A stretch of DNA of 64,000 nt from Natrinema salifodinae (GTDB lineage Archaea; Halobacteriota; Halobacteria; Halobacteriales; Natrialbaceae). The notes beneath the pieces were generated by a model. It was not told the origin of the DNA, did no database searches, and worked only from the letters and a program-made list of their open reading frames with translations. The stretch is from NCBI RefSeq assembly GCF_900110455.1, contig NZ_FOIS01000004.1, positions 186,001-250,000 on the forward strand, given 5' to 3'. Each line of letters begins with the position of its first letter. The first letter of the stretch is position 1. A program made the position numbers and the translations under genes. Below are positions 40,555 to 48,864 of the stretch, piece after piece.

Positions 40555-42078
40555 TTACAGGTACCCGAGGAGCGTCCCGGCCAACACCAGAATCCACATC
40601 GCGACCCCGACCAGCAGCATGTCGTTGAACTTCGAGTCGCGAGTGGCTCGTTTGGCCGCGCCGCCGGCGATCAGCCCGAGCGCGACGACGACGAGCATCC
40701 GCTGGACGACGACGTCCAGCGGGAGGCTATCCACGCCGAGCAGGACGTAATCGAGCCAGACCGCCGTCACGAGCGACCCGCCGGCGACGACGGCGGCGTC
40801 GAGGCGACGCGTGAGGCCGCGCGAAATCAGGTAGGTCGCGACCGGGATACCGACGCCGATCACCGGATACAGCAGGGCCGCGATCTGGTGGGGCGTGAGG
40901 AATCCCGCCTGGCGTTCGAGCACGAGCCCGCCCATTCGCACGCCGAGATAGAGCGCCAGGATGGTGAACAGGAGGAGGATGTGACCGGCCTCGAGGCGGG
41001 CGTAGGCGGCGGCGAGCCGGCGGCGGTCGACGTCGGTCAGGTGGTCGTCGATAGCGGACGGCGTCCGCTTCGAGAGCCGCTCGCCGGTGGTCTCGCCGCT
41101 GGCGGCGCGACGGCGCCTGCGGTGTCCCCCGATTCCGATCATCGCGGGGACGAGGAGGGCGCCCGCGCTCGTGAGGTCGACGAGGGTCGCCCAGCCGTCG
41201 GCGTCGCTGGAGTTCCTGTTGCCGAGGTACATCCGCTGGACGTCCTCCTGGGGATCGATACGGGGATGGCTCATGAAGTCGGACTCGACTTTCGTCTGGG
41301 CTGACTGCGAGCCGTGGACACGGTGACGGAGGGTGAACCAATCGAAGTGTTCGGTGTGGGTCTGCATCGCGACCCACTGGTCGTCCTCGTTGGGGCTCTC
41401 GTAGAGTCGGATGTGGTATCGCTGGCCGTAGTAGTCGCCCTGTTCGAGCTGACGCGTCTCGGTCGTCCAGTAGCCGCGCTCGTCGGGGCCGGGATCGATG
41501 TAGGCGTAGCGGGTACCGCCGTCGGCTTCGCCCCAGTTGAGATCGGGGACGGGACCTCGCCGCTCTTCGTCCTCGGTTTCGTTCGCGGCGGACTCGTTGT
41601 CGGCGGACTCGTTCGCGGCGTTGGTCGCCGTTCCGTTCGGCTCGCCGGCGGCCGACTCATCGAAGGCGGACCCGTCGGGCGGCGTTTCGTTGTCCGTCTC
41701 GTTGTCGGACTCGTTTCCGCCGGTGAGCGAGTATGTCTCGGGCAGCGCTTCCTCCTCAGATTCGTTGATCTCCGACCACTCGCCCTCCTCCGCTTCGGTC
41801 AGGATCCGCTCGACGTCGTCGACGTCACCGCGGACGATCACGTTAATCGGACTCCGCTTCTGGAAGCCCTTGGTTGGGCTGAGATACTCCCAGAACCCGC
41901 TTTCGGAGTCCTCGAACGTGACGACCTCCGGGGCTTGCTCCCCTTGTTGGGCCTGGCGTTGGACCGAGTCGTCGGCCGCGATCTGACTGGTCGACAGTGA
42001 GAGCCACAGAGAAGGCCCGGCGACGAAGACGATCGCGAGGACGAACAAGGCGGTCGCGATCACGAGCGATCGACGCAT
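40555..42078 (-). CDS. LssY-C-like membrane protein
   Basis: This encodes 507 residues. An N-terminal helix (SLVIATALFVLAIVFVAGPS) leads to an extracellular domain with KGFQKRSPINVIVRGDVDDV, similar to the LssY C-terminal domain (R-S-P-L/I-N-V). A glycosylation-rich acidic linker with many N-x-T/S (about 120-175) follows, and RYAYIDPGPDERGYWTTETR resumes the fold. The C-terminal 220 residues have one helix, a cytoplasmic basic loop and five further helices. LssY links to lipid phosphate phosphatase systems in bacteria. The role here is unknown. It is convergent with the AddA-like gene, 35 bp apart. Confidence 0.7.
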   Translation of the reverse strand: MRRSLVIATALFVLAIVFVAGPSLWLSLSTSQIAADDSVQRQAQQGEQAPEVVTFEDSESGFWEYLSPTKGFQKRSPINVIVRGDVDDVERILTEAEEGEWSEINESEEEALPETYSLTGGNESDNETDNETPPDGSAFDESAAGEPNGTATNAANESADNESAANETEDEERRGPVPDLNWGEADGGTRYAYIDPGPDERGYWTTETRQLEQGDYYGQRYHIRLYESPNEDDQWVAMQTHTEHFDWFTLRHRVHGSQSAQTKVESDFMSHPRIDPQEDVQRMYLGNRNSSDADGWATLVDLTSAGALLVPAMIGIGGHRRRRRAASGETTGERLSKRTPSAIDDHLTDVDRRRLAAAYARLEAGHILLLFTILALYLGVRMGGLVLERQAGFLTPHQIAALLYPVIGVGIPVATYLISRGLTRRLDAAVVAGGSLVTAVWLDYVLLGVDSLPLDVVVQRMLVVVALGLIAGGAAKRATRDSKFNDMLLVGVAMWILVLAGTLLGYL

Positions 42079-42563
42079 CTCCAGTCACTAGCCACGGCGG
42101 CTACATCAAACCGCGGGTGAGAAATGCAGACGTCACTGCGGTGTCAACCGACCGTCGCCGGACCGCTCGCTGTAACCCGATCCTAACCGAACCCGACCCC
42201 GGTCACGTTCACGTTCCGCGCAGACGTTTCTTCGACCACTCGACCGCGCGAATACGTGAACGACCGCGATTCGACTCCGCCTCGCCTGGTCGGTCGCTGC
42301 AGCCCCGTCGATCGGACAAGGGTCTCCACGGCGTACTCAAGAAGGCGCTCCGCCGGCTGGTCCGCGTCAGCCGCTCGTTCCGGTGCGACGCCGCGGTCGA
42401 CGGCCTGCATCGTGGTCTGGTCGATCGCGGGGGCAGCAACCGGCGTCGCGCGACCGCTGCCGTCCGTTGGAAACGGGCTCAGCTCGCCTATCGGCGGCTA
42501 CCCGACACCCGTGGGTGCCAAACTGACTCCCTCACGGGTCCGCTCTGCGGGAGGGCCGCCGCC
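42079..42563. other. 485-bp interval with one possible small gene
   Basis: The interval between two minus-strand membrane-protein genes holds the possible 75-residue gene at 42183-42410 and otherwise nothing clear. A small inverted repeat, ACCCGTGGGT near 42508-42517, precedes the end of the four-helix protein gene. Confidence 0.35.
42183..42410 (-). CDS. Possible 75-residue acidic protein
   Basis: MQAVDRGVAPERAADADQPA continues with ERLLEYAVETLVRSTG and ends VVEETSARNVNVTGVGFG. Third codon positions are GC-rich and the product is mildly acidic with a helical middle, like a real haloarchaeal gene. It has no recognisable motif and no clear promoter. It could also be the tail of a larger decayed gene, because the frame stays open for 27 codons before the ATG. 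Confidence 0.35.
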   Translation of the reverse strand: MQAVDRGVAPERAADADQPAERLLEYAVETLVRSTGLQRPTRRGGVESRSFTYSRGRVVEETSARNVNVTGVGFG

Positions 42564-42926
42564 CTACACGCCGGGGATGCCGAGCGCGTCGGGCGTGACG
42601 AGGCCGACCGCCGCGAACACGTAGACGATGCCGACCGCGACGATCCAGGCGACGAAGCCGATCGCGACCGCCGATCCCCAGCCGCCGGGGTAGCGCCAGT
42701 TGATGACGCCGACCCAGATCACCAGCATCAACAGCACGCCCAGGATCGGGATCCAGCCGACGAAGAAGCTGGTGACTGCCCAGGCGACCGCGCCGATCAG
42801 GGCAGTCACGGCTGCGTTCACGAAGCTGGCATCCCGATCCAGGACGAGCCGCGCACCCGCGAGTATCCCGACTGTCCCGACGAGCAGACTCAGGACGAAG
42901 ATCAGAATCGAGTCCGCAGCAGCCAT
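42564..42926 (-). CDS. Small four-helix membrane protein
   Basis: This encodes 120 residues, nearly all membrane helix: SILIFVLSLLVGTVGILAGA, VNAAVTALIGAVAWAVTSFF, WIPILGVLLMLVIWVGVIN and GSAVAIGFVAWIVAVGIVYV. It starts four bases after the amphi-Trp gene, so the two form an operon. No functional motif is visible. The type recurs in haloarchaea. Confidence 0.8.
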   Translation of the reverse strand: MAAADSILIFVLSLLVGTVGILAGARLVLDRDASFVNAAVTALIGAVAWAVTSFFVGWIPILGVLLMLVIWVGVINWRYPGGWGSAVAIGFVAWIVAVGIVYVFAAVGLVTPDALGIPGV

Positions 42927-42930
42927 GATG

Positions 42931-43170
42931 TTACGGTTTCCAGCTCAGTTCGATCTCGATCGTCTCGCGGTTCCCGCGGAGCATCGAGGATCGTTCGACG
43001 ACCTCGACGGAGACGTCGATGTTCTGGGGGGGATTGAGCGACACGTTCTTGTTCCCGACGCGGATCGAGACGTCCTCGTCGCCCCGCTCGAACTCTGCGG
43101 CAAGGTCCTGAAAGTACGCGGCGAGTTCCTCTCGTGGCAGTGTTTCGTCGGCCGTCGTCCGTTGCGCCAT
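42931..43170 (-). CDS. Amphi-Trp domain protein
   Basis: This encodes 79 residues making one amphi-Trp domain: LPREELAAYFQDLAAEFERG, VSIRVGNKNVSLNPPQNIDV and EVVERSSMLRGNRETIEIEL, with the near-terminal S-W-K-P. This small domain is known from archaea and some bacteria with no established function. The ATG at 43168-43170 is preceded by ATACTTTTCC about 28 bp upstream, a plausible TATA element. Cotranscribed with the four-helix membrane protein. Confidence 0.9.
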   Translation of the reverse strand: MAQRTTADETLPREELAAYFQDLAAEFERGDEDVSIRVGNKNVSLNPPQNIDVSVEVVERSSMLRGNRETIEIELSWKP

Positions 43171-43427
43171 GCGGAGACATCGGGGTGCGACCCGGAAAAG
43201 TATGGGCAGCGAACGCCGCGCTAACTCGCTCTTACTGGCTCGAGCGGCGCTGTAACGTTCCACTGACGGAAAATTATCGGTAATTATCGTCGATCCGAGA
43301 GCGTGCGCAATTCGACGGCAAGAGCGGATGCGGCCGCGCATCTCCGGACGCCCCGTCCGAGGGACTCGTCTCGACGACGCACCCTCGAAGCGTGGCTTTT
43401 TGACGACGGGGCGGGTATCCGCCGACG

Positions 43428-44264
43428 ATGGACGTCGACGTCGGAATCGTCGCCCAACGGGACAATGAGCGCGCACAGGACCTCGCCGAGACCCTCGTCG
43501 CGGCCCTCGAAGAGCGGGGAGCAGACGCCGTCGTCGACGAGGCGGCCGGCCAGGCGGTCGCTGCCACGGCCGTGCCGGTCGCCGCGATGGCGGACCGGGA
43601 CTTCGTCGTGAGCATCGGCGGCGACGGGACGCTGCTGTTCGTCGCCCGCGAGGTCGGCCCGACGCCGATTTTGGGTGTCAACCTCGGGGAGGTCGGCTTT
43701 CTCAACGCCGTGGCACCCGAGGACGCCGAGCGGGTCGTCACCGAGGTCGCCGCCGACCTCGACGAGACGGGCCGCGTCGAGGGGCGACAGTTGGCGCGGC
43801 TCCGGGCGACCGGCGTCGACGACGAGTGGGCGCTCGAGCCCGCGCTCAACGAGGTCGTCGTCCACGGTCCGCGGCGGGGCCACGGCGGCGGCGCGACCAT
43901 CGAGGTCCGCGTGGACGGCCAGACGTACGCCGAGAGCCACGCCGACGGCGTCCTCGTCGCTACGCCGACGGGTTCGACAGCTTACAACCTGAGTGAGGGC
44001 GGGCCGCTGATCCACCCGGGGACGGACGTGCTCGTCGTCACGCAGATGGCCGCGGACGACTCGATGCCGCCGCTGGTGGTCGAGCCCGAGACAGAACTGA
44101 CCCTGACCGTTTCCGGAGCCGAGACCGCCTACGCGATCAGCGACGGCCGCAATCGAAAAGCGCTCGACCCGCCCGCGACCGTCGCCGTCTCGCTCGCGGC
44201 CGAACCAGTCACGCTCGTCGGTCCCCAAGCAAATTTCTTCGGCGGCCTGGACAAGCTCGAGTGA
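43428..44264 (+). CDS. nadK: NAD kinase
   Basis: This encodes 278 residues. FVVSIGGDGTLLFVAREVGP is the GGDGT motif, ILGVNLGEVGFLNAVAPEDA and PALNEVVVHGPRRG follow with the NE/D motif, and VLVATPTGSTAYNLSEGGPL completes the NAD site. It phosphorylates NAD to NADP using ATP or polyphosphate. The short N-terminus (MDVDVGIVAQRDNERAQ) is normal for archaea. The downstream DsbA-like gene is convergent. Confidence 0.95.
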   Translation: MDVDVGIVAQRDNERAQDLAETLVAALEERGADAVVDEAAGQAVAATAVPVAAMADRDFVVSIGGDGTLLFVAREVGPTPILGVNLGEVGFLNAVAPEDAERVVTEVAADLDETGRVEGRQLARLRATGVDDEWALEPALNEVVVHGPRRGHGGGATIEVRVDGQTYAESHADGVLVATPTGSTAYNLSEGGPLIHPGTDVLVVTQMAADDSMPPLVVEPETELTLTVSGAETAYAISDGRNRKALDPPATVAVSLAAEPVTLVGPQANFFGGLDKLE

Positions 44265-44285
44265 CGCGGCGAGCAGCGAGAATCC

Positions 44286-44954
44286 TTACCGACCGCGTCC
44301 GGCGCCGTCGCCCTCGACGAGTCGTTCGAGGTGTTCCGGCGGCACCGCGCCCCGGGCGACGTGGCCGTCCGAGAGGAAGGTCGGCACGCCGGTGACCCCC
44401 CGTCCTTGCGCCTCGGCGAACCGGGTTTCGAGTTCGGACCGGAGGCCGTCGTCGGCGACCGCGTCGCGGATCTCGTCGACCGGAAGGTCGACGTTCGCGG
44501 CGAGATCGGCCAGGACGTCGACGTCGCCGATATCGCGACCGTCCTTCCACAGCGCGGTGTAGATCGCCTCGTCGAACGCCGCCCACTGCTCGGGGTACTC
44601 CTGTTTGACGTACCACGAGGCGGCCTGTGCGTCGATAGAGTCGACGTCGCTCGCCATCTCCTGGGCCATCTCGACGCCGTACTCCTCCTGGAGGCGGCGA
44701 ACGTTCTGTTTGGCCTGGTCGTAGTACTGCTCGTCCTTGCCGTCGTCGGCGTCCCGATCGATCGAGCCGTCGGGGTTTCGCTTCCCGCTGCGCAGGTCGA
44801 ACGGATGCCACTCGACCGTTAGCGGCTCGTCGCGTTGCTCGCGGTACTGTTCGAGCGAGCGCGTCCCGAGGAAACAGAAGGGACAGACGTAGTCGGCGTA
44901 GATCTCGATTCGGTCGCCGGTCTCCGGCGTCGGTCCGGTATCAGCGTCGGCCAT
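44286..44954 (-). CDS. DsbA-family oxidoreductase (FrnE-like)
   Basis: This encodes 222 residues with the active-site CPFC in EIYADYVCPFCFLGTRSLEQ (about 18-37) and the conserved cis-proline loop in GRGVTGVPTFLSDGHVARGA. The helical insertion between them is the usual size. There is no signal peptide, so the enzyme is cytoplasmic. FrnE relatives isomerise disulfides or act in polyketide and stress pathways. Confidence 0.88.
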   Translation of the reverse strand: MADADTGPTPETGDRIEIYADYVCPFCFLGTRSLEQYREQRDEPLTVEWHPFDLRSGKRNPDGSIDRDADDGKDEQYYDQAKQNVRRLQEEYGVEMAQEMASDVDSIDAQAASWYVKQEYPEQWAAFDEAIYTALWKDGRDIGDVDVLADLAANVDLPVDEIRDAVADDGLRSELETRFAEAQGRGVTGVPTFLSDGHVARGAVPPEHLERLVEGDGAGRGR

Positions 44955-45121
44955 AGGCGCTGTAGGGAATCGGGACTGAAAAGTCGCTGGTCACCGGCAG
45001 TCGGCTCGAGTGGTCGTGGAACGGGCGGACGTGGAGCGGGTGGACGGAGAGATGAGTCGGCGAGACACGGTGCGAACGCAGTCCGGACCAGCGGCTGCGT
45101 CGTCGGGCGCCTGGCCCGGCG

Positions 45122-45904
45122 TCACCCTTCCGTTCCGGAGGCCGCCGCGTCCGCGGCGTCGACGTCCTGCTCGGTGACGTCCGGCAGGCTCGGATCACGG
45201 TGGGGGTTGCGGCCGTAGGCCGGCAGCTCGTCGTCGAGTTGCTCCTTCAGGACGCGGCGCAACCGGTTCAGGCTCGTCGTGTCCAGGCCGTACTCTGCCG
45301 CGAGCCGCTTGAATGCGTCCTCTTCGGTGATGTCGTGGGCCCGGTACTGGGCGAACAGCTCCTCCATGCGGTCGGCCGACAGCTGCTGGGCGTCGATGTC
45401 GTCGAGTCCGAAGTACTCCTGTCGGTCCACGTCAACCACGTGGCGGATCACCACCAGCGCGACCTTCGGGATCGCGCGCTGGCTGCCGAACTCGGTGAGG
45501 TCGATCTCGTCCATGACGCCCAGCGCCAGGTCGCGCTGCCACGGCGTCAGCTCCAGGGCGTTACACAGCGCCTGGGTGGTCCGCAGCCGATCGAGTCGGT
45601 GGGCGCGCTCGCTGTAGCCGGGCGTTGCGGCGTGCTGTTCGTCGTGGAGGCGGCGGACGCTCTCGGAGAGGTCCGCGTCGGGGGACTCCGCGCGGCCGAT
45701 GACCGTTGCGCTCGGCGTGACGACGCCCCACCGGCGGACCGTCGAGTCGCGCTGGACGTCCGCCCGCGAGAGTGACCCGGAGCCGGGTCGGGTCTCGAGG
45801 CGGCGCTCGCGGTCGAAGCCGGATTCGGGCTCGACGCCGTCCGCACCGTCCACAGCCCCCACGGAGTTGGGGTCCGGACCGGGGTCGGCACCGTCGTCTT
45901 GCAT
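45122..45904 (-). CDS. rpoeps: RNA polymerase subunit epsilon (haloarchaeal)
   Basis: This encodes 260 residues. The first 75 are acidic and disordered. The conserved part runs SERAHRLDRLRTTQALCNAL, ELTPWQRDLALGVMDEIDLT, EFGSQRAIPKVALVVIRHVV and FKRLAAEYGLDTTSLNRLRR, ending VYGRxPHRDPxLP-like as AYGRNPHRDPSLPDV. I recognise this as the family annotated DNA-directed RNA polymerase subunit epsilon in haloarchaea, a TFB/cyclin-like fold whose link to polymerase is historical. A divergent relative occurs in the tRNA-Thr element. Repeat copy 1 lies about 150 bp upstream and could be part of its promoter region. Confidence 0.75.
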   Translation of the reverse strand: MQDDGADPGPDPNSVGAVDGADGVEPESGFDRERRLETRPGSGSLSRADVQRDSTVRRWGVVTPSATVIGRAESPDADLSESVRRLHDEQHAATPGYSERAHRLDRLRTTQALCNALELTPWQRDLALGVMDEIDLTEFGSQRAIPKVALVVIRHVVDVDRQEYFGLDDIDAQQLSADRMEELFAQYRAHDITEEDAFKRLAAEYGLDTTSLNRLRRVLKEQLDDELPAYGRNPHRDPSLPDVTEQDVDAADAAASGTEG

Positions 45905-46052
45905 CGTCTGACGGTCCGAGCGGGAGACTGAAAAAGGCTCGCTCCCGCCAGCGTTCGTTGTATCGAGACTATCAAAGACACCGATAGATTTGTCGGAGTA
46001 ACAGCGCTACCGCTGTCGAAAACGTGGGTGACTCGATCCGCAAAAATCCCTT

Positions 46053-46086
46053 CGTAGCTTCATCTTGTGACCAGAGACACTTAAAG
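46053..46086 (-). repeat. Repeat copy 1
   Basis: Plus-strand core CGTAGCTTCATCTTGTGACC followed by AGAGACACTTAAAG. It lies upstream of the RNA polymerase epsilon gene. The 5' side reads AAAAATCCCTT, unlike most copies but like copy 3 (GAAAAGCCCTT). Confidence 0.8.
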
Positions 46087-46245
46087 CGAGCCGGCGGAAG
46101 CGGAACGATCGCGAGCGGGCGGTTCGTCCGGACGCCGCGGGGCGGTCGGCCCGGTCGCCTGGCGACAAGCAGCGATACCGGAGCGAATCGCGGACACGCG
46201 CGGCTATTGGAGAGCAAGTAGGTCCGGAGAACGGCGTCGCCCCGT

Positions 46246-46279
46246 CATAGCTCCACCTTGTGACCAGAACCACTTAAAG
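46246..46279 (-). repeat. Repeat copy 2
   Basis: Plus-strand core CATAGCTCCACCTTGTGACC followed by AGAACCACTTAAAG. It lies 42 bp beyond the stop of the nucleotidyltransferase gene. Preceded by CGTCGCCCCGT. Confidence 0.8.
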
Positions 46280-46320
46280 GACGATTGCGAGCGGATTCGG
46301 AGCGGACGTCGCAGGGCGGA

Positions 46321-47265
46321 CTACCTGACGGCCGCGATCAACTCGTCGATGAACTCGTCAAGACGGGCCGGATCCGGGCCCTTGCGAGCGTGCACCGCGG
46401 GATCGATGTCCCGCGGCGGGTAGGCGAACTCGCGGCCGACGACGTCGCCGACCGCTACTGCCCCCTCGCCGCGTCGCTTCCGCTCGAGCAACTCGCGAGC
46501 ACGGTCGATCCGATCGGCGTCGAAGACAGCGGGCGCCTGGTCGCACAGGAAGGCCTCGAAGTCCAGCGCCGGCAGGTCGTGGGCGCCGCGCTCGCCGGTT
46601 TCCTGCAGATAGCGCGCGGACATGGCCGCGCGGTAGATCGTGAGATTGCGCTTCACGGTCGGTTTCGTCTGCGTCTCCACGAAGCGTTCGTCGTCGGCCG
46701 CGACCGTCATCGTGCCGTCGTCAGTCTCGACGACGTACTCGGTCTCGGCTCCGTTTCCGTCCTCGACTCCGTTCACGCCGATGATCGGAAAAATCTCGTC
46801 GTCGGACCGCACTAGGTGGTGCGAGACGTACTTCCGGTAGTTGTTCGACGCGATGCCGCGCCACGTGTGATAGAGGTCGATCGGATTGTAGGTCCGTTCG
46901 ACGTAGTCCCGGAGGTCGTCGGGATCGGAGGCGGTGCGGTACCGGATCGGGCTCCGCAAGAGGTCGATCGCGCCCTCGTTCGAGTCGGCGAGCAGGCCCG
47001 CGAACGTCCGCACGTCCCAGCCCTGAAACTCGAACTCGCCGCGGTCCTCGACGATGACGTCCTCGACGCCCGCGAGGTGCGCGTACCGACGCAGGTCCGT
47101 CGGCGCGTAGACGAACCCGACGTCGTAGTCGCTGTCGGGGCTCGCTCCGCGCCAGGCGCGGCTCCCGCGGGCGGCCGCGAGCGCGACCGCGACGTCGTGC
47201 TCGCGTTCGATTGCCCGTAACAGGTCGTCGACGGCCTCGTGGATGCGGACCGGGACAGAAACCAT
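46321..47265 (-). CDS. Predicted nucleotidyltransferase (YcgL/DNA-polymerase-beta fold)
   Basis: This encodes 314 residues from the ATG at 47263-47265. VAVALAAARGSRAWRGASPD then SDYDVGFVYAP provides the G-S-(x)-D-x-D signature of the polymerase-beta nucleotidyltransferase fold, with further conserved FEFQGWDVRTFAGLLADSNE and AIDLLRSPIRY. The family (COG3541-type) is widespread and uncharacterised. In archaea, such proteins may be toxins, tRNA- or protein-modifying enzymes. It sits inside the repeat cluster, with copy 3 about 47 bp upstream of its start and copy 2 just beyond its end. Confidence 0.85.
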   Translation of the reverse strand: MVSVPVRIHEAVDDLLRAIEREHDVAVALAAARGSRAWRGASPDSDYDVGFVYAPTDLRRYAHLAGVEDVIVEDRGEFEFQGWDVRTFAGLLADSNEGAIDLLRSPIRYRTASDPDDLRDYVERTYNPIDLYHTWRGIASNNYRKYVSHHLVRSDDEIFPIIGVNGVEDGNGAETEYVVETDDGTMTVAADDERFVETQTKPTVKRNLTIYRAAMSARYLQETGERGAHDLPALDFEAFLCDQAPAVFDADRIDRARELLERKRRGEGAVAVGDVVGREFAYPPRDIDPAVHARKGPDPARLDEFIDELIAAVR

Positions 47266-47311
47266 GGCTGACGCTATCGCTCTCGGAGGAATTGCGCCGC
47301 GAAAAGCCCTT

Positions 47312-47345
47312 CGTAGCTTCACCTTGTGACCAGAAGCACTTAAAG
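47312..47345 (-). repeat. Repeat copy 3
   Basis: Plus-strand core CGTAGCTTCACCTTGTGACC followed by AGAAGCACTTAAAG. It lies upstream of the nucleotidyltransferase ATG (47265). Its CTTTAAGTG on the minus strand would place a transcription start about 50 bp before that ATG. Confidence 0.8.
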
Positions 47346-47450
47346 AACCGCGGACGCCGAAGCGTCGTCCGATCACGCGAGTCACTCGGTAGTGGGAAGT
47401 CCGCGGCCGTCGCTCGCTGTCGAACGTTCCTGAGAGCGACGGCTTGCCGT

Positions 47451-47482
47451 CATATCCCCACTCTGTGACCAGAGATACTTAC
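47451..47482 (-). repeat. Repeat copy 4, interrupted by element 2
   Basis: Plus-strand CATATCCCCACTCTGTGACC then AGAGATACTTAC, after which element 2 begins. The missing end (TTAAAG) follows element 2 at 48429-48434. TTAC/TTAA is the probable target duplication. It is the most divergent copy, consistent with loss of function after insertion. Confidence 0.7.
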
Positions 47483-47600
47483 CAGTAGAGAGTAGCACGA
47501 TCTCTTTATTCAGAACTAGGTTTGAAACTGAATCCGATGATGTGGCAACTACGTCTGCGAATTGAGCAACGATGATCCGCGCATCGAGTACTAAGTACCC

Positions 47601-47606
47601 TTATAT
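47601..47606 (+). promoter_or_regulatory. TATA box of the VOC gene
   Basis: TTATAT centred about 25 bp before the ATG at 47629, inside the element's Y end region. It predicts a leaderless mRNA, so the element brings its own promoter. Confidence 0.6.
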
Positions 47607-47628
47607 CAGAGAACGGCAGTAGTTTCGT

Positions 47629-48276
47629 ATGGACATGCCTGACACACGGCTGTTCCACCTGCACTACCACGTTCCCGATGTCGAATACGCGGAACAGGTA
47701 CTGGCGGATAATGGACTCCCGCTTCGCGCTAGATTTGGGTCAGTCGACGGCGAAACGGTCGCAGTCGAGCCAGGTGAGGAACCTCCGGAAGGGTTTCGGC
47801 TCCGACTGCAAGACGCGCAACGGGGATACGCGAATGTTACCTTCACTCGGGGCAAACACGTACAATTCGACCACCTCGGGATTGTGACGTCCGCGTTCGA
47901 CGTGATTATCGAGCGGGCCAAGAAAGCGGACTGGACTGTTCAAGGGGTTGATGGCCCTCGGACGTTCCTCATTCCGCCGTGGGGGTTCCGTATCGAAGTT
48001 CATCCAGAGGATGGGCGAATCGCAACCACTCTCGGGTCATGGGAAGAAAGCCGATTTGAGAACGTCGTGTTGACCGTTCCATCCCCATCGGAAGTAGAGG
48101 ACGGGCTACAGAGCGTTCTTGGTCATATTTCAGGAGTCAGCATTCGGAAGGGGGAGAGCCAACCGCACGTTCCGAAGGCGACATTGGGTGGACAGGCGTT
48201 TCCAGGCGGGTTGACTATCCGGGCATCCACTCTCGCGGCTGATTCGGCGTCCGAAACTCCTGAGGAGGCGAAGTGA
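47629..48276 (+). CDS. VOC (glyoxalase/dioxygenase-fold) protein
   Basis: This encodes 215 residues. RLFHLHYHVPDVEYAEQVLA starts the first beta-alpha-beta-beta-beta module with a metal-type His. FDHLGIVTSAFDVIIERAKK and TFLIPPWGFRIEVHPEDGRI form the second, ending in the usual G-x-x-I/V-E. A C-terminal extension of about 70 residues (FENVVLTVPSPSEVEDGLQS) is less familiar. VOC proteins include glyoxalases, resistance proteins and dioxygenases; which applies is unclear. It is the sole cargo of element 2, and its base composition is lower in GC than that of the host genes. Confidence 0.8.
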   Translation: MDMPDTRLFHLHYHVPDVEYAEQVLADNGLPLRARFGSVDGETVAVEPGEEPPEGFRLRLQDAQRGYANVTFTRGKHVQFDHLGIVTSAFDVIIERAKKADWTVQGVDGPRTFLIPPWGFRIEVHPEDGRIATTLGSWEESRFENVVLTVPSPSEVEDGLQSVLGHISGVSIRKGESQPHVPKATLGGQAFPGGLTIRASTLAADSASETPEEAK

Positions 48277-48532
48277 TACCCGATTTGTGATCCCGCTGTG
48301 TCTGGCCGGTTAGTTATTCTCGAACACCGCAAAATCTGAGGGAGATGTACATCGGGACGTGCAGTCCCGCCACTAAACGCGAGTTTCGCGACTAATTCTA
48401 AATGAAGAAATCGTCTTGCCAACTACTGTTAAAGAAGCGCGGGACGTCGCCACTCCATTACGCAACTCTGACGACGAACGCGTGGCTGCTCACTCGAAGT
48501 CGATACGGATCCGAGAAGCGACGTTCTCCCGT

Positions 48533-48566
48533 CGTATCTTCACCTTATAATCAGAACCACTTAAAG
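48533..48566 (-). repeat. Repeat copy 5
   Basis: Plus-strand core CGTATCTTCACCTTATAATC followed by AGAACCACTTAAAG, preceded by GAAGCGACGTTCTCCCGT. That 5' flank is shared with copy 7. Confidence 0.8.
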
Positions 48567-48656
48567 CGATCTCGATTTCTGATCTGGATGCAGTGGCCGG
48601 ACGAGAGACGGCGTCGCAACTATCGAATGTGGACTTCGAGAACGACGACTTCCCGT

Positions 48657-48690
48657 CATAGCTCCACCTTATGGCCAGAACCACTTAAAG
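48657..48690 (-). repeat. Repeat copy 6
   Basis: Plus-strand core CATAGCTCCACCTTATGGCC followed by AGAACCACTTAAAG. Preceded by CGAATGTGG about 40 bp upstream, similar to CGAATGTGA before copy 8, which extends the homology beyond the core. Confidence 0.8.
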
Positions 48691-48830
48691 AAACGTCGGC
48701 ATCGGTGGCAGCGACGCCATGAGGGAACCTCGAGAACATCCGAGTAACTGACAGAATACGAATCGGGTTTACCGAGGGCAGACGCAGTGCTGGCAGTTCG
48801 ATTGCCGGCGAGAAGCGTCCGTTCTCCCGT

Positions 48831-48864
48831 CGTAGCTACACCTTGTGACCAGAGACACTTAAAG
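48831..48864 (-). repeat. Repeat copy 7
   Basis: Plus-strand core CGTAGCTACACCTTGTGACC followed by AGAGACACTTAAAG, the same right half as copy 1. Preceded by GAAGCGTCCGTTCTCCCGT. Confidence 0.8.

Larger units (their letters stand above)
47483..48428. mobile_element. Cargo-carrying transposon-like element 2 (946 bp, no transposase)
   Basis: The left end (47483 on) reads CAGTAGAGAGTAGCACGAT then CTCTTTATTCAGAAC and TGAAACTGAATC, matching the right end of element 1. The right end, inverted from 48428, reads CAGTAGTTGGCAAGACGA and TTTCTTCATTTAGAATTAG, matching the left end of element 1. Flanks are TTAC (47479-47482) and TTAA (48429-48432), a 3-of-4 target duplication. Removing the element rejoins repeat copy 4. 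The only gene is the VOC-fold gene, read from the Y end to the X end as in element 1. Confidence 0.85.

Noticed and set aside
43274-44228. Long minus-strand frames across the NAD kinase gene
   Set aside because: They are shadows of a confidently identified gene; high GC creates long antisense frames throughout this window.
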